Of a stretch of DNA of 64,000 nucleotides, positions 40,785 to 53,245 are shown piece by piece. The translations under genes and the position numbers were made by a program. The DNA is from Baekduia soli. Lineage in GTDB: Bacteria > Actinomycetota > Thermoleophilia > Solirubrobacterales > Solirubrobacteraceae. The DNA lies in assembly GCF_007970665.1 (NCBI RefSeq), contig NZ_CP042430.1, positions 4,836,001 through 4,900,000 of the forward strand. Reading direction: 5' to 3'. How positions within the stretch are numbered: the stretch's first letter is position 1; each line of letters starts with the position of its first letter. Under the pieces are notes generated by a model, which saw only the letters and a program-made list of their open reading frames with translations, made no database searches and was not told where the DNA came from.

Positions 40785-41417
40785 TTACTGCTCCTTCGGG
40801 GTGAGCGCGATCGACAGGTGCGACGTGCGCTTGCGGATGCGCGAGGCGCGACCCATCGCGCGCGGCTGGAAGCGCTTGAGCGTCGGGCCCTCGTCGGCGG
40901 TGACGGACAGGATCCGCAGGTCGTCGCCGAGCAGCTCGTGGTTGTGCTCGGCGTTGGCGACGGCGGACTCCAGGAGCTTCTGCCAGTCCTCGGCCACGGC
41001 GCGGGGCGTGTGCGCGAGGATCGCGCGTGCCTCGGTGACCGACTTGCCGCGGATGTGGTCGCAGACCAGGCGCGCCTTGCGCGCCGACGTGCGGACGTAC
41101 TTGGCGTGCGCGCGGACGACGGGACGCGCCTCGCCGGAGCGGGTGGCCTTGCGCGCGGGGGCCGGGGCCTCCTGCGCGGGGGCGTCGGCCTTCGCGCCGC
41201 GGCGACGGCGGGGCTTGGCGGGGGCGGCGGCCTCGGGCTCGCCGGCGGCCTCGGGCTCGCCGGCGGCCTCGGGCTCCTCGGCGGCGGCCTGGGGCTCGGC
41301 CGGCGGCTCGGCGGGCTCGGGCAGCACGGCCTCGCCGGTGCCCGACTTCTCGACCGGGGTCTCCGGCGCGTTGTCCTCGAGGACCTCGTCCTGCTTGGGG
41401 TCGTCGGCCGGGGTCAT
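40785..41417 (-). CDS. rplV: Large-subunit ribosomal protein uL22 with a long N-terminal extension
   Basis: The product is 210 residues from ATG 41415-41417, which overlaps the rpsS stop by four bases. The L22 core is residues about 99-210 ([14 protein letters not shown] and N-A-E-H-N-H). Residues 1-98 are acidic with a perfect repeat E-P-E-A-A-G three times, then a basic patch K-P-R-R-R-R-G. L22 lines the exit tunnel; the extension must lie on the outer surface if retained. Confidence 0.94.
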   Translation of the reverse strand: MTPADDPKQDEVLEDNAPETPVEKSGTGEAVLPEPAEPPAEPQAAAEEPEAAGEPEAAGEPEAAAPAKPRRRRGAKADAPAQEAPAPARKATRSGEARPVVRAHAKYVRTSARKARLVCDHIRGKSVTEARAILAHTPRAVAEDWQKLLESAVANAEHNHELLGDDLRILSVTADEGPTLKRFQPRAMGRASRIRKRTSHLSIALTPKEQ

Positions 41418-41686
41418 CGCTTCTTCCCGGTGTCGACGTGCCCGCGGTAGGTCCGCGTCGGCGCGAACTCGCCGAGCTTGTGGCCCACCATCGACTCCGA
41501 CACGAACACGGGCACGTGCTTGCGCCCGTCGTGTACGGCGATGGTGTGGCCGACCATCTCGGGGAAGATCGTCGAGGTCCGCGACCAGGTGCGGACCATC
41601 TGCTTGCTGTTGGACGCGTTCAGTCGCTCGATGCGCGTCATCAGACGCTCCTCGACGAACGGTCCCTTCTTGCTCGAACGGCTCAT
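41414..41686 (-). CDS. rpsS: Small-subunit ribosomal protein uS19
   Basis: The product is 90 residues, [11 protein letters not shown] at the start and [11 protein letters not shown] near the end. It sits in the 30S head. It overlaps rplV by four bases. Confidence 0.98.
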   Translation of the reverse strand: MSRSSKKGPFVEERLMTRIERLNASNSKQMVRTWSRTSTIFPEMVGHTIAVHDGRKHVPVFVSESMVGHKLGEFAPTRTYRGHVDTGKKR

Positions 41687-41700
41687 GGTGGCGCTTTCCT

Positions 41701-42543
41701 CTACCGCTTGCCCTTGCCGCGACGGCGGCCGCGGACGATGTAGCGGTCAGACGACTTGTTCTTCTTGCGGGTGCGGTACCCGAGGGTCGGGACGCCCCAG
41801 GGCGTGACCGGATGGCGGCCCGGCGTGGTCGAACCCTCGCCACCGCCGTGCGGATGGTCCACGGGGTTCATGGCGGTGCCTCGCGTCTGCGGGCGCACGC
41901 CCATGTGACGCTTGCGGCCGGCCTTGCCGATCTTGACGTTCTGGTGGTCGGCGTTGCCGATGGTGCCGACGGTGGCCCGACACTCGGCGCGCACGAGGCG
42001 CATCTCGCCGGAGGGCAGGCGCAGCGTCGCCATGCCGCCCTCCTTGGCCATGAGCTGGATGCTCACGCCCGCGGAGCGGCCGAGCTGGCCGCCACGGCCG
42101 GGCTGCAGCTCGACGTTGTGCACCACGGTGCCCGTCGGCATGTTGGACAGCGGCAGGCAGTTGCCCGTCGCGATCTCGGCCTCGGGGCCCGACATGACCG
42201 TCGCGCCCACCTGCAGGCGCTGCGGAGCCAGGATGTAGGACTTGACGCCATCGGCGTAGTGCAGCAGCGCGATGTACGAGGTCCGGTTGGGGTCGTACTC
42301 GATGGCGGCGACCTTGGCGGGAATCCCGTCGCGGCGGCGCTTGAAGTCGATCTTGCGGTACAGGCGCTTCGCCCCGCCGCCGCGATGGCGGGAGGTCTTG
42401 CGGCCGTAGCTGTTGCGCCCGCCGGACTTCTTGAGGCCCTCGACGAGCGTGCGCTCCGGCTCGGTCTTCGTGATCTCGGCGAAGTCGGGATACGAGACGA
42501 AGCGGAGGCCCGGGCTCGTGGGCTTGGGCTTGCGGATCGGCAT
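41701..42543 (-). CDS. rplB: Large-subunit ribosomal protein uL2
   Basis: The product is 280 residues. The conserved H-P-H-G-G-G-E-G near the C-terminus carries the histidine close to the peptidyl-transferase centre. [10 protein letters not shown] at the start is standard. Confidence 0.98.
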   Translation of the reverse strand: MPIRKPKPTSPGLRFVSYPDFAEITKTEPERTLVEGLKKSGGRNSYGRKTSRHRGGGAKRLYRKIDFKRRRDGIPAKVAAIEYDPNRTSYIALLHYADGVKSYILAPQRLQVGATVMSGPEAEIATGNCLPLSNMPTGTVVHNVELQPGRGGQLGRSAGVSIQLMAKEGGMATLRLPSGEMRLVRAECRATVGTIGNADHQNVKIGKAGRKRHMGVRPQTRGTAMNPVDHPHGGGEGSTTPGRHPVTPWGVPTLGYRTRKKNKSSDRYIVRGRRRGKGKR

Positions 42544-42546
42544 GGT

Positions 42547-42849
42547 CTACGACTCCTCGAGGCCCTGCAGGCCCTGGAAGATCGGGATGGACTGGCCCGG
42601 CGCCACCTGGACGATCGCCTTCTTCCAGGCCCGCGTGCGACCGGCGGTCTGGCCGCGGCGCTTGGGCTTGGACTTCACCGACATCGTGCGCACCTCGACG
42701 ACGTTGACGTCGAAGAGCGACTCGATGGCCTGGCGGATCTGGGTCTTGTGGGCGTTCGGGTGGACCCGGAACGTGTACTTGTCGGCGGTCGCGAGCACGT
42801 AGGACTTCTCGCTCACGACCGGCCGGATGATCACCTGGCTGGCGTCCAT
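42547..42849 (-). CDS. rplW: Large-subunit ribosomal protein uL23
   Basis: The product is 100 residues: [11 protein letters not shown], then [10 protein letters not shown] and K-S-K-P-K-R-R-G. It provides the ribosomal docking point for SRP and trigger factor. Its ATG overlaps the rplD stop by one base; the open frame extends upstream but only as a shadow of rplD. Confidence 0.97.
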   Translation of the reverse strand: MDASQVIIRPVVSEKSYVLATADKYTFRVHPNAHKTQIRQAIESLFDVNVVEVRTMSVKSKPKRRGQTAGRTRAWKKAIVQVAPGQSIPIFQGLQGLEES

Positions 42850-43499
42850 CAGGCGCTCGCCTCCTCGGTGGTCTGGGACTTCTCGCCCTTGGCGCGGGCC
42901 GTCAGCGCCTCGAGCGCCGCGGGGCTGACCAGCACGTTGGCGGCGCCGATGAGATCGGCGACGCCGACGTTGGTGGTCGGCACCACGCCGCGGACGTTGG
43001 ACAGGTTGCGGAAGCTCAGCGCCGCGCGCTCCTCGGACTCGCCGAGGATCACCAGCAGGGAGCCCCGGGCGCCCCAGTCGGCCACCAGGCGCGCCGCGGC
43101 CTTGGTCGAGATCTCGTCGAAGGCGCCGGTGTCGAACACGGCCAGCGAGCCGCGCTCGGCGTGCACAGACAGCGCGCTGCGGAACGCCGCGCGGCGCTCC
43201 TTGCGGTTGACCTTGAAGGTGAAGTGGCGAGGCTTGGGCCCGAACGTCGTGCCGCCGCCGGTCCAGATCGGCGAGCGGGACGAGCCGGCGCGGGCACGGC
43301 CCGTGCCCTTCTGGCGCCACGGCTTGGCGCCGCCGCCGCGGACCTCGCCGCGCGTCTTGGTCGACGACGTGCCCTGGCGCTTGGCCGCGAGCTCCGCGCG
43401 CACGGACTCGTGCACCAGCGGGCCGTTGAAGCGCGCGCCGAAGGCGACGTCGTCCAGGGCGACGTCCTTGCCGTCGCTCAGGTTCTTGGCACTAGGCAT
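42849..43499 (-). CDS. rplD: Large-subunit ribosomal protein uL4
   Basis: The product is 216 residues. The tunnel loop shows [22 protein letters not shown] (residues about 48-69). It starts 8 bases before the end of rplC. In E. coli L4 represses the S10 operon; no corresponding leader could be identified here. Confidence 0.98.
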   Translation of the reverse strand: MPSAKNLSDGKDVALDDVAFGARFNGPLVHESVRAELAAKRQGTSSTKTRGEVRGGGAKPWRQKGTGRARAGSSRSPIWTGGGTTFGPKPRHFTFKVNRKERRAAFRSALSVHAERGSLAVFDTGAFDEISTKAAARLVADWGARGSLLVILGESEERAALSFRNLSNVRGVVPTTNVGVADLIGAANVLVSPAALEALTARAKGEKSQTTEEASA

Positions 43500-44109
43500 C
43501 GGTGCGGACCTCCACGAAGCCGCTCTTGGGCCCGGGGACCGAGCCGCGGACCAGCAGCAGGTTCTCGCCCGCGTCGATGCGAACGATCTCCAGCCCCTTC
43601 TGGGTGACGCGCTTGTTGCCCATCTGGCCCGGGCCGCGAATGCCCTTCATCACGCGGGCGGGCCAGGCGGAGGCGCCGATGGATCCCGGGGCGCGCACGT
43701 TGTGCGAGCCGTGGGACTTCGGCCCGCGCTTGAAGTTGTGGCGCTTGATCGTGCCCTGGAAGCCCTTGCCCTTGCTCGTGCCGGCGATCTTGACCTTCTG
43801 GCCGACCTCGAAGGCCTCCACGGTCACCGTGTCGCCGACCTGCAGCTCGCCGGCCTCGTCGCGAAACTCCACGATATGGCGCAGCGGGGGCGCGCCGGCC
43901 TTCTTGAGGTGGCCGAGCTCGGGCTTGGAGAGGTGCTTCTCCTTCGACGCGCCGAACGCCAGCTGGACGGCCTCGTAGCCGTCGCGGTCCGGCGTGCGGA
44001 TCGCGGTGACGGGACACGGGCCGGCCTCGAGCACGGTGACGCGCTCGACGCGGCCGTCGTCGAGGAAGACCTGGGTCATGCCCAGCTTCTTGGCAAGGAT
44101 GGCTGGCAT
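43492..44109 (-). CDS. rplC: Large-subunit ribosomal protein uL3
   Basis: The product is 205 residues: [11 protein letters not shown] at the start, then the central loop [19 protein letters not shown] that reaches toward the peptidyl-transferase centre. It begins directly after the rpsJ stop. Confidence 0.98.
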   Translation of the reverse strand: MPAILAKKLGMTQVFLDDGRVERVTVLEAGPCPVTAIRTPDRDGYEAVQLAFGASKEKHLSKPELGHLKKAGAPPLRHIVEFRDEAGELQVGDTVTVEAFEVGQKVKIAGTSKGKGFQGTIKRHNFKRGPKSHGSHNVRAPGSIGASAWPARVMKGIRGPGQMGNKRVTQKGLEIVRIDAGENLLLVRGSVPGPKSGFVEVRTDA

Positions 44110-44436
44110 CTAGGTGAGGAGCTTGATCTCGATGTTCACGCCGGCGGGGAGGTGGTCCAGGCGCTGGAGCGAGTCGACCGTCTTGGGGGTCGGCCCATGG
44201 ATGTCGATCAGGCGCTTGTGCGTCCGGATCTCGAAGTGCTCCTGCGAGTCCTTGTCCTTGAACGGCGACTTGATGACCGCGTAGATGTTGCGGTCGGTCG
44301 GCAGCGGCACGGGACCCGAGACGGTCGCGCCGGTGCGCGTCGCCGTCTCGACGATCTCCTTGGCCGCGGTCTCGAGGGCCTGGTGGTCGTAGGCCTTGAG
44401 GCGAATGCGGATCTTGTTCTGTGTGGCGGCTGCCAT
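44110..44436 (-). CDS. rpsJ: Small-subunit ribosomal protein uS10
   Basis: The product is 108 residues, with [18 protein letters not shown] and [10 protein letters not shown]10 also acts in transcription antitermination with NusB. It is the first gene of the long S10-spc unit. The 192 bases between tuf and rpsJ contain no gene; they hold a hairpin behind tuf and a more AT-rich patch (around 44555-44575) that may include a promoter, but no clear -10/-35 pair. Confidence 0.98.
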   Translation of the reverse strand: MAAATQNKIRIRLKAYDHQALETAAKEIVETATRTGATVSGPVPLPTDRNIYAVIKSPFKDKDSQEHFEIRTHKRLIDIHGPTPKTVDSLQRLDHLPAGVNIEIKLLT

Positions 44437-44591
44437 CTGCCTGTCTCTGACGATTCCGTCTGCTGTCTGGGGGATGCTGCTGACTGGGTGCCTTCGCGGC
44501 TATGGGGGCGGACCGCTCGCCGATTCCGACGGGTCTCCGCCCCACATCCTGCTGTCGTATCCGAATTGGATTCCCGAGCGGGTCCCCGCCC

Positions 44592-44607
44592 CGGGCTCAC
44601 GAGCCCG
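44592..44607 (-). terminator. Weak hairpin behind tuf
   Basis: CGGGCT, loop CACG, AGCCCG; a 6-bp stem extended by flanking GCC/GGC with a bulge, 21 bases after the tuf stop. No T-run follows, so read-through into rpsJ is likely. Confidence 0.4.
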
Positions 44608-44628
44608 AGGCGGCGCCGCTCAGGACTG

Positions 44629-45813
<1,185 letters not shown>

Positions 45814-45911
45814 TTTCTGTTCGCTCCTTCTGGAAGTCTTTGGAGGGGGGTGGGTCCTGGCGAACCAGGGAAAGCTATCGCGGATCGCCGGCAGGCGTCC
45901 GCCCGGTCACA

Positions 45912-48011
<2,100 letters not shown>

Positions 48012-48054
48012 CAGAGCAGTGTCGGCTGGCGGGGGGGGCGTGGTGGCTGCGGGC

Positions 48055-48079
48055 AAAAAAAACGGGCCCCTCGGGCCCG
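48055..48079 (-). terminator. Canonical intrinsic terminator in the fusA leader
   Basis: On the minus strand a 7-bp stem CGGGCCC/GGGCCCG with a three-base loop is followed by eight T. It is the only hairpin with a full T-run I saw in the window. It lies 43 bases before the fusA ATG and downstream of the predicted fusA promoter, so it could be an attenuator; it would also stop read-through from rpsL-rpsG. Confidence 0.85.
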
Positions 48080-48113
48080 CACGCACGTCAGGGGGCTGTC
48101 CCTGGTCGGCGCG

Positions 48114-48167
48114 CTATGTGCTCGAGGTCTCCATCTTGCGCAGAGAGCGGTTCCGCGGGGCGCGCAC
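48114..48167 (-). CDS. Possible leader peptide before the fusA terminator
   Basis: A 17-codon frame, GTG to TAG, in the predicted fusA leader, encoding a basic start (R-A-P-R-N-R-S-L-R-K) and M-E-T-S-S-T. It ends 35 bases before the terminator stem. There is no ribosome-binding site, so it may be chance. Confidence 0.15.
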   Translation of the reverse strand: MRAPRNRSLRKMETSST

Positions 48168-48743
48168 GTGAGCAGCGCTGAACGCGGGAACGAGCCCGAT
48201 GATAGCAAAGGCGGGGTCGTCGACCGGCGCCCCGGGGCCCGGCCCGCGGGCGCGACGCCACAGCGCCTGCTGCCCGCCGTCGCGGGCCTCGCCGGGGCCC
48301 TCTGCCTCGTCGCCGCCACGCCGGCGACCGTCATCGCCATCCGGGTGGGGACGCCAGGGCGCACCACCGGCACCTCGGGCTGGGAACGCCACGGGCCGGC
48401 GCTGCTGCTGCTCGGCCTGCTGGGGCTCTGGCTCCTGGCGCTGGGGTTGCGGGGCGCCCGCGCCGCGATGGCCGGCCTGGCCGCGGCCGGCGTGGCCGCG
48501 CTGGCGATCGCGATCGCCTGGGACCGCCCGCACCTGCACGACACGGGCGCCGTCGGCGACCTGTACGCGACGGCCACCGCCGGCCCCGGCGCGGGCTACT
48601 ACCTCGAGACCCTCGGCGGAGCGCTGCTGCTCGCCGCCGGCGGCGCGCTGCTCATCGCGGCCGGGGCCGGAACGACGACGGCCGCCCCGGGGGCGGCCGA
48701 CGGTGCAGCGGTGCGGGCGCGGAGGCGCGGCTACCAGCGGTAA
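48168..48743 (+). CDS. Membrane protein of unknown function, inserted between rpsG and fusA
   Basis: From GTG 48168 the product is 191 residues with hydrophobic segments at about 33-56, 76-95, 98-116 and 145-166, a polar N-terminus and a basic Arg-rich end. I recognise no family. The gene lies on the plus strand inside the str cluster; its stop overlaps the rpsG 3' end by 13 bases tail to tail, and its start region overlaps the predicted fusA leader. The predicted fusA promoter is inside this coding sequence. Confidence 0.65.
   Translation: MSSAERGNEPDDSKGGVVDRRPGARPAGATPQRLLPAVAGLAGALCLVAATPATVIAIRVGTPGRTTGTSGWERHGPALLLLGLLGLWLLALGLRGARAAMAGLAAAGVAALAIAIAWDRPHLHDTGAVGDLYATATAGPGAGYYLETLGGALLLAAGGALLIAAGAGTTTAAPGAADGAAVRARRRGYQR
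48199..48211 (-). promoter_or_regulatory. Extended -10 promoter for fusA-tuf
   Basis: The minus strand reads CCTTTGCTATCAT: TGC followed by TATCAT. The same element stands before rpsL and rpmJ. The expected start near 48191 gives a leader of about 180 bases that contains the terminator at 48055-48079. Confidence 0.5.
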
Positions 48744-49201
48744 TGGGCGAAGGCCTTGTTGGCCTGCGCCATGCGGTAGATGTCGTCCTTGCGCTTGAAG
48801 GCGCCGCCCTGCTGGTTGATCGCGTCCATGAGCTCGTTGGCCAGACGCTGGGCCATCGTCTTCTCGCGGCGCTGACGGGCGAACTCGACGAGCCAGCGGA
48901 CAGCGAGGGTGCGCGCCCGGCGCGCGGGGACCTCGACGGGGACCTGGTAGGTCGCGCCGCCGACGCGGCGGGAGCGGACCTCGAGCGCCGGGGTCAGCGT
49001 CTTGAGCGCCGCCTCGAGCTGCTCGACCGGGTCCTTGCCGGTCTTCTCGCCGATGATGGCGAGCGCGTCGTAGACGATCCGCTCGGCCGTGCTCTTCTTG
49101 CCGTCGAGCATGACCTTGTTGACCACCTGGGTGACCAGGCGGGAGCGATGGACGGGGTCCGGCTCGATCGGCCGGATGGAAGCTGCTGCGCGGCGGGGCA
49201 T
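48731..49201 (-). CDS. rpsG: Small-subunit ribosomal protein uS7
   Basis: The product is 156 residues: M-P-R-R-A-A-A at the start, [10 protein letters not shown], and [15 protein letters not shown] in the middle. It nucleates 30S head assembly. It lies 7 bases behind rpsL. Its 3' end overlaps the opposite membrane-protein gene. Confidence 0.98.
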   Translation of the reverse strand: MPRRAAASIRPIEPDPVHRSRLVTQVVNKVMLDGKKSTAERIVYDALAIIGEKTGKDPVEQLEAALKTLTPALEVRSRRVGGATYQVPVEVPARRARTLAVRWLVEFARQRREKTMAQRLANELMDAINQQGGAFKRKDDIYRMAQANKAFAHYRW

Positions 49202-49208
49202 TCGGGCT

Positions 49209-49604
<396 letters not shown>

Positions 49605-49614
49605 GCGGCGCGGG

Positions 49615-49627
49615 ATGGTAGCAAGGG
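49615..49627 (-). promoter_or_regulatory. Extended -10 promoter of rpsL-rpsG
   Basis: The minus strand reads CCCTTGCTACCAT: TGC followed by TACCAT. Only 10 bases separate its end from the rpsL ATG, so transcription would begin within a few bases of the start codon. It matches the elements before fusA and rpmJ. Confidence 0.55.
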
Positions 49628-49649
49628 TTCGGCCATTGCCCCGTCGCGC

Positions 49650-50441
49650 CTACCGCAGCGCCGCCAGGTAGCGGTCCGCGGAGCGCAGGACCTTGGCCTT
49701 GGCGTCGTCCTGGACGCTGGCCCCCCACCACGCCCCGTGGACGCGGTCGAAGACCAGGCCGGCGAGCACGTCACGGATCCGCAGGATCTCGCGGGCGGGC
49801 AGCGGGATGAAGCACGGGAAGCTGTACATGAAGCTCACGCGGTCGTGGTCGGCCACGACCTGGACGATGTCGCCGGTCAGCAGCGCGCCGCGGCCCTCGG
49901 CGCCGCCACGCCACAGGCAGATCGTGCCCCCGTCGAAGTGCCCGCCCAGGCGGACGAGCTCCAGGTCGGGCCCCAGGACGTGGTGGTCGCCGGACCACAG
50001 CTCGATGCGGTCGGTCGGCCGCGTGATCCACTGCCGATCGGCCTCGTGGAGCAGGATCCGCGCGTCGAGGCGCTCGGCCAGGTCGGCCATCCCCGTGTAG
50101 TAGTGGGGATGTGAGATGGCGATCGTGTCGACGCCGCCGGCGTCGATCAGGCGCCGGGTGGCGGCGTCGTCGAGGACGGCGATGCAGTCCCACAGCAGGC
50201 CGCCGGTGCACAGCGCGCGCTGGCCGATGCCGAACGCCGGCTCGACCCCGACGCCGAGCAGGCCGGGCTCGACCTCCTCGACGCGGGTGTGGTGCGTGGC
50301 CGCCACCTCCTCGGCGGTCGACCACGCCTGGCCGCCCTGGCGGACGTACTGGCGCTCGTCCTGGCAGATCGGGCACCCGTCGGGGGGCGACGGGGTGTCC
50401 GGGAACTGGGCGCCGCAGCAGATGCAGACGTGGACGGGCAC
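49650..50441 (-). CDS. MBL-fold hydrolase with an N-terminal zinc ribbon
   Basis: The product is 263 residues. Residues about 5-27 form a rubredoxin-like knuckle (C-I-C-C and C-P-I-C). The MBL domain follows: S-H-P-H-Y-Y, G-G-H-F-D-G-G-T, and L-T-G-D-I-V-Q-V. In the first metal motif the usual H-x-H-x-D-H is H-P-H-Y-Y-T, so one metal site is altered. The enzyme probably acts on a small thioester or lactone; the substrate is unknown. An AGGGAGG site precedes the ATG. The preceding ald frame runs into it. Confidence 0.83.
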   Translation of the reverse strand: MPVHVCICCGAQFPDTPSPPDGCPICQDERQYVRQGGQAWSTAEEVAATHHTRVEEVEPGLLGVGVEPAFGIGQRALCTGGLLWDCIAVLDDAATRRLIDAGGVDTIAISHPHYYTGMADLAERLDARILLHEADRQWITRPTDRIELWSGDHHVLGPDLELVRLGGHFDGGTICLWRGGAEGRGALLTGDIVQVVADHDRVSFMYSFPCFIPLPAREILRIRDVLAGLVFDRVHGAWWGASVQDDAKAKVLRSADRYLAALR

Positions 50442-51586
50442 GGCCGGTCCTCCCTAGGCGGGGTGGGGATCAGGGCCAGGGCGTCCTCGGGCGCGGTGTG
50501 CTCCAGGCCCTGGTCGCCGGCCACCGGCGCGTAGGTCAGCCGGCCCGCGGCCACGTTCAGCCCGGCCATGAACCCCGGATCAGACCCCAGCGCGGCGCGC
50601 ACGCCCTGGTCGGCGAGCTTGACGATGTAGGGCATCGTGGCGTTGGTCAGCGCAAACGTGCTGGTGATCGGCACCGCCCCGGGCATGTTGGCCACGCAGT
50701 AGTGCGTCACGCCGTCGACCTCATAGGTCGGATCCGAATGCGTCGTGGGCCGCGAGGTCTCAAAGCAGCCGCCCTGGTCGATGGAGACGTCGACCAGCAC
50801 CGCATGCTGCTTCATCAGCCCCAGCTGGGCGCGCGTGATCACGTGCGGCGCCTTGGCCCCATGGACCAGCACCGCACCGATGACCAGATCGACCTCGGGC
50901 AGCATCCGCTCGATCGACAGCGTCGTCGAGAACACCGTGCTGCAGCGATTGTTGAGCAGGAAGTCCAGCTCGCGCAACCGGTCGATCGAGCGATCATAGA
51001 TATAGGTCTCCGCGCCCATCCCGATCGCGATCTCGGCCGCCGTCAGCCCCACCACGCCGCCACCGATGACCATCACCTTGCCCGCCGCCACGCCGGGCAC
51101 CCCGCCCAGCAGCAGCCCACGGCCGCCCAGCGGCTTCTCCAGCATGAACGCCCCCGCCTGGGTGGCGATCTTGCCCGCCACCTCGCTCATCGGCGCCAGC
51201 AACGGCAGCCGGCCGTTGCGATCGGTCACCGTCTCATAGGCCACACACGTCGCCCCGGAATCCATCAGCCCCCTGGTCAGCACGGGATCCGGCGCCAGAT
51301 GCAGATAGGTGAACACCACATGGTCGGGGCGCAACATCGCCACCTCGACGGCCTGGGGCTCCTTGACCTTGACGATCATCTCGGCCCCCGCGAACACCGC
51401 CGCCGCATCGCCCACGATCTGCGCCCCCTGCTCGACGTACTCCTCGTCAGCGATCGCCGACCCCACCCCCGCCCCCGCCTGCACCAACACCTCATGGCCA
51501 CGATCGACCAGCTCCCGCACCCCCGCCGGCGTCAACGCCACCCGGTACTCATCCGTCTTGATCTCCGTCGGAACACCGACCTTCAT
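50147..51586 (-). CDS. ald: Alanine dehydrogenase, reading frame over-running its expected end
   Basis: From ATG 51584-51586 (GGGAGAGG upstream) residues 1-371 are a full alanine dehydrogenase: M-K-V-G-V-P-T-E-I-K, K-V-K-E-P, Y-L-H-L-A, the NAD-binding G-G-G-V-V-G and the C-terminal L-N-V-A-A-G-R-L-T-Y. It interconverts alanine with pyruvate and ammonia using NAD. Family members end near residue 371, at E-D-A-L-A here; the frame as sequenced continues for 108 further residues, out of phase across the MBL gene. Removing one C from the run near 50473 would give a TGA at 50470-50472, so an indel error or mutation is likely. Much of the gene uses TAT, CAT, GAT and TTG codons rare in its neighbours. 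Confidence 0.88.
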   Translation of the reverse strand: MKVGVPTEIKTDEYRVALTPAGVRELVDRGHEVLVQAGAGVGSAIADEEYVEQGAQIVGDAAAVFAGAEMIVKVKEPQAVEVAMLRPDHVVFTYLHLAPDPVLTRGLMDSGATCVAYETVTDRNGRLPLLAPMSEVAGKIATQAGAFMLEKPLGGRGLLLGGVPGVAAGKVMVIGGGVVGLTAAEIAIGMGAETYIYDRSIDRLRELDFLLNNRCSTVFSTTLSIERMLPEVDLVIGAVLVHGAKAPHVITRAQLGLMKQHAVLVDVSIDQGGCFETSRPTTHSDPTYEVDGVTHYCVANMPGAVPITSTFALTNATMPYIVKLADQGVRAALGSDPGFMAGLNVAAGRLTYAPVAGDQGLEHTAPEDALALIPTPPREDRPCPSTSASAAAPSSRTPRRPPTGARSARTSASTSARAARRGRPPRRWRPRTTPASRRSSPACSASGSSRRSASASARCAPAACCGTASPSSTTPPPGA

Positions 51587-51621
51587 GGGGGACCTCTCCC
51601 TCTTGTGTGGCGGATGGACGT

Positions 51622-53241
51622 CTAGTGGACGAGCTCGCGGCCGCGCAGGGCGAGCCAGAACTCGATGCGATCGCGGGCGCTGGCCAGGTCGCGCCCGGTG
51701 AGCTCCTCGATCTTGCGGATGCGGTACCGCAGCGTGTGGCGGTGGCAGTACAGGCGCCGCGCGGCGGCCTCCCACTGCCCGTTGCACTCGATGAAGGCCT
51801 CGAGGGAGCGCATGAGCTCTCCCCCGTAGTGGCCCTCGCCGCTCTCGATCGGGCCGAGCAGCGACTCGCAGAACAGGCGCAGCGCGTCGGAGTCCTGGAG
51901 CGAGAGCAGCAGCTGGAACGAGCCGAGGTCGCGGTAGGTCGCGATCGTCGCGCGCGCCGCCGTGCCGTTGCCGTTGGCGTGGCCGGCGGCGCCGAGCGTG
52001 CGGGCCTCCAGCGCGCAGCGCGCCTCGTGGTAGGACCGGCGCGCGTCGCCGGCGGGCACGGCGCGGCCCACGCCGACGGCGGGGGCGGCGCCCAGCCGTG
52101 CCACCAACCGCTCCAGCAGCCGCCGGCCCAGCTCGAAGAGCTCGTCGTCGTCGAAGCCGGGCAGCAGGGCGCAGACGTGGCTGCCCGAGGTCGCGACCAG
52201 GCCGCTGACGGCCTCGTCGCGCAGGGCCGCGGTCAGCGCGGCCTCCGTCGCGTCGATGCTGCCGAGCACCGTGCCGCGACCGCCCGTCCGCGCCGGGGGC
52301 GTCATGACGACAGCCGTGAGCCGGCCGCCGAGCCCGAACGGCTCGAGCCGGCGCGTGAGGTCGGCGCCCGTGATGGTCCCCGCGACGAGCTCGGAGAGCA
52401 CGTCGCCGGCCAGCCGCCGCTCGGTCGACGACGCCACGTGGCGACGCAGCAGCTCGAGCGCCACGACCGTGACGGCCTGGTGCAGGACGACGCGGTCGAA
52501 CTCCGACAGGCCGCCGGAGTCCTTGATGGCCACGAGCCAGGCCTGCGGCAGGCCGGTCGTCTCCGCGCCGGCCACGGGCAGCGCCAGGGCGCGGGGCGCC
52601 AGCTCGGGGTGCGACGGGACGAACCCGCGGGCCTCCGTGCGCCGGGCGCGCTCGCGGACCTCGGCGCCGAGCGCCTCGAGGGCGTCGTCGGGCAGCTCGC
52701 GGCGGAAGCTGTGGCGCGCCTGGGGCTCCCCGCGGCCGTCGAAGACGATCGTCGCACCGCCGATGAGGGTGGCCAGCGCCGAGGCGATGGCGTCCAGGCC
52801 CCGCTCGGACAGGACGATGCGCTGGAGGCGCTCCTGGACGGCGATCGAGCGCTGCAGCAGCGCGTACTGCTCGTTGACGAGCCGCGCGAAGGCCTTCTCG
52901 GTGACCGCGATGAACGGCGTGTCGTACGGGATCTCCAGCAGCGGGAAGTCGCGCTCGGCCGCGGCCTGGAGCATCGCCTCGGGCACGGTCGCGTGCCCGA
53001 ACCCGGTGCCGAAGCCCAGCCCGGCCAGGCCGTGGTCGGCGAGGCGGTGGATGTAGTCGCGCTCGGCCTCGGGGGTGTCGACGGTCAGCCCGGTGGTCAG
53101 CAGCAGCTCGCCGCCCGACAGCCACGGCGTGGGGTCCGCGAGCTCGGAGATGTGGACCCAGCGGACCGGCGCGTCGAGGTTGGCCTCGCCGGCGAGCACC
53201 GCGACGTCGAGGTCGCGCAGCAGCTCGCGGACGGTCAGCAC
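51622..53241 (-). CDS. PucR-family transcriptional regulator
   Basis: The product is 539 residues. The N-terminal PucR domain (about 1-120: T-V-R-E-L-L, W-V-H-I-S-E-L-A-D-P, G-G-E-L-L-L-T-T-G) is followed by a GAF-like middle region and a C-terminal CdaR/PucR helix-turn-helix (about 475-535: Y-C-H-R-H-T-L-R-Y-R-I-R-K-I-E-E-L-T-G). Family members activate purine, amino-acid or gamma-aminobutyrate use. It lies between ald and an aminotransferase on the same strand, with 35 and 4 bases between them, so it probably controls both. Confidence 0.9.
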   Translation of the reverse strand: MLTVRELLRDLDVAVLAGEANLDAPVRWVHISELADPTPWLSGGELLLTTGLTVDTPEAERDYIHRLADHGLAGLGFGTGFGHATVPEAMLQAAAERDFPLLEIPYDTPFIAVTEKAFARLVNEQYALLQRSIAVQERLQRIVLSERGLDAIASALATLIGGATIVFDGRGEPQARHSFRRELPDDALEALGAEVRERARRTEARGFVPSHPELAPRALALPVAGAETTGLPQAWLVAIKDSGGLSEFDRVVLHQAVTVVALELLRRHVASSTERRLAGDVLSELVAGTITGADLTRRLEPFGLGGRLTAVVMTPPARTGGRGTVLGSIDATEAALTAALRDEAVSGLVATSGSHVCALLPGFDDDELFELGRRLLERLVARLGAAPAVGVGRAVPAGDARRSYHEARCALEARTLGAAGHANGNGTAARATIATYRDLGSFQLLLSLQDSDALRLFCESLLGPIESGEGHYGGELMRSLEAFIECNGQWEAAARRLYCHRHTLRYRIRKIEELTGRDLASARDRIEFWLALRGRELVH

Positions 53242-53245
53242 GGCC

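Noticed and set aside
48012-48086. Upstream extension of fusA by 25 residues
   Set aside because: It would translate the T-tract of the terminator and gives G-P-F-F-L-P; the normal EF-G start M-P-R-K-Y is at 48011.
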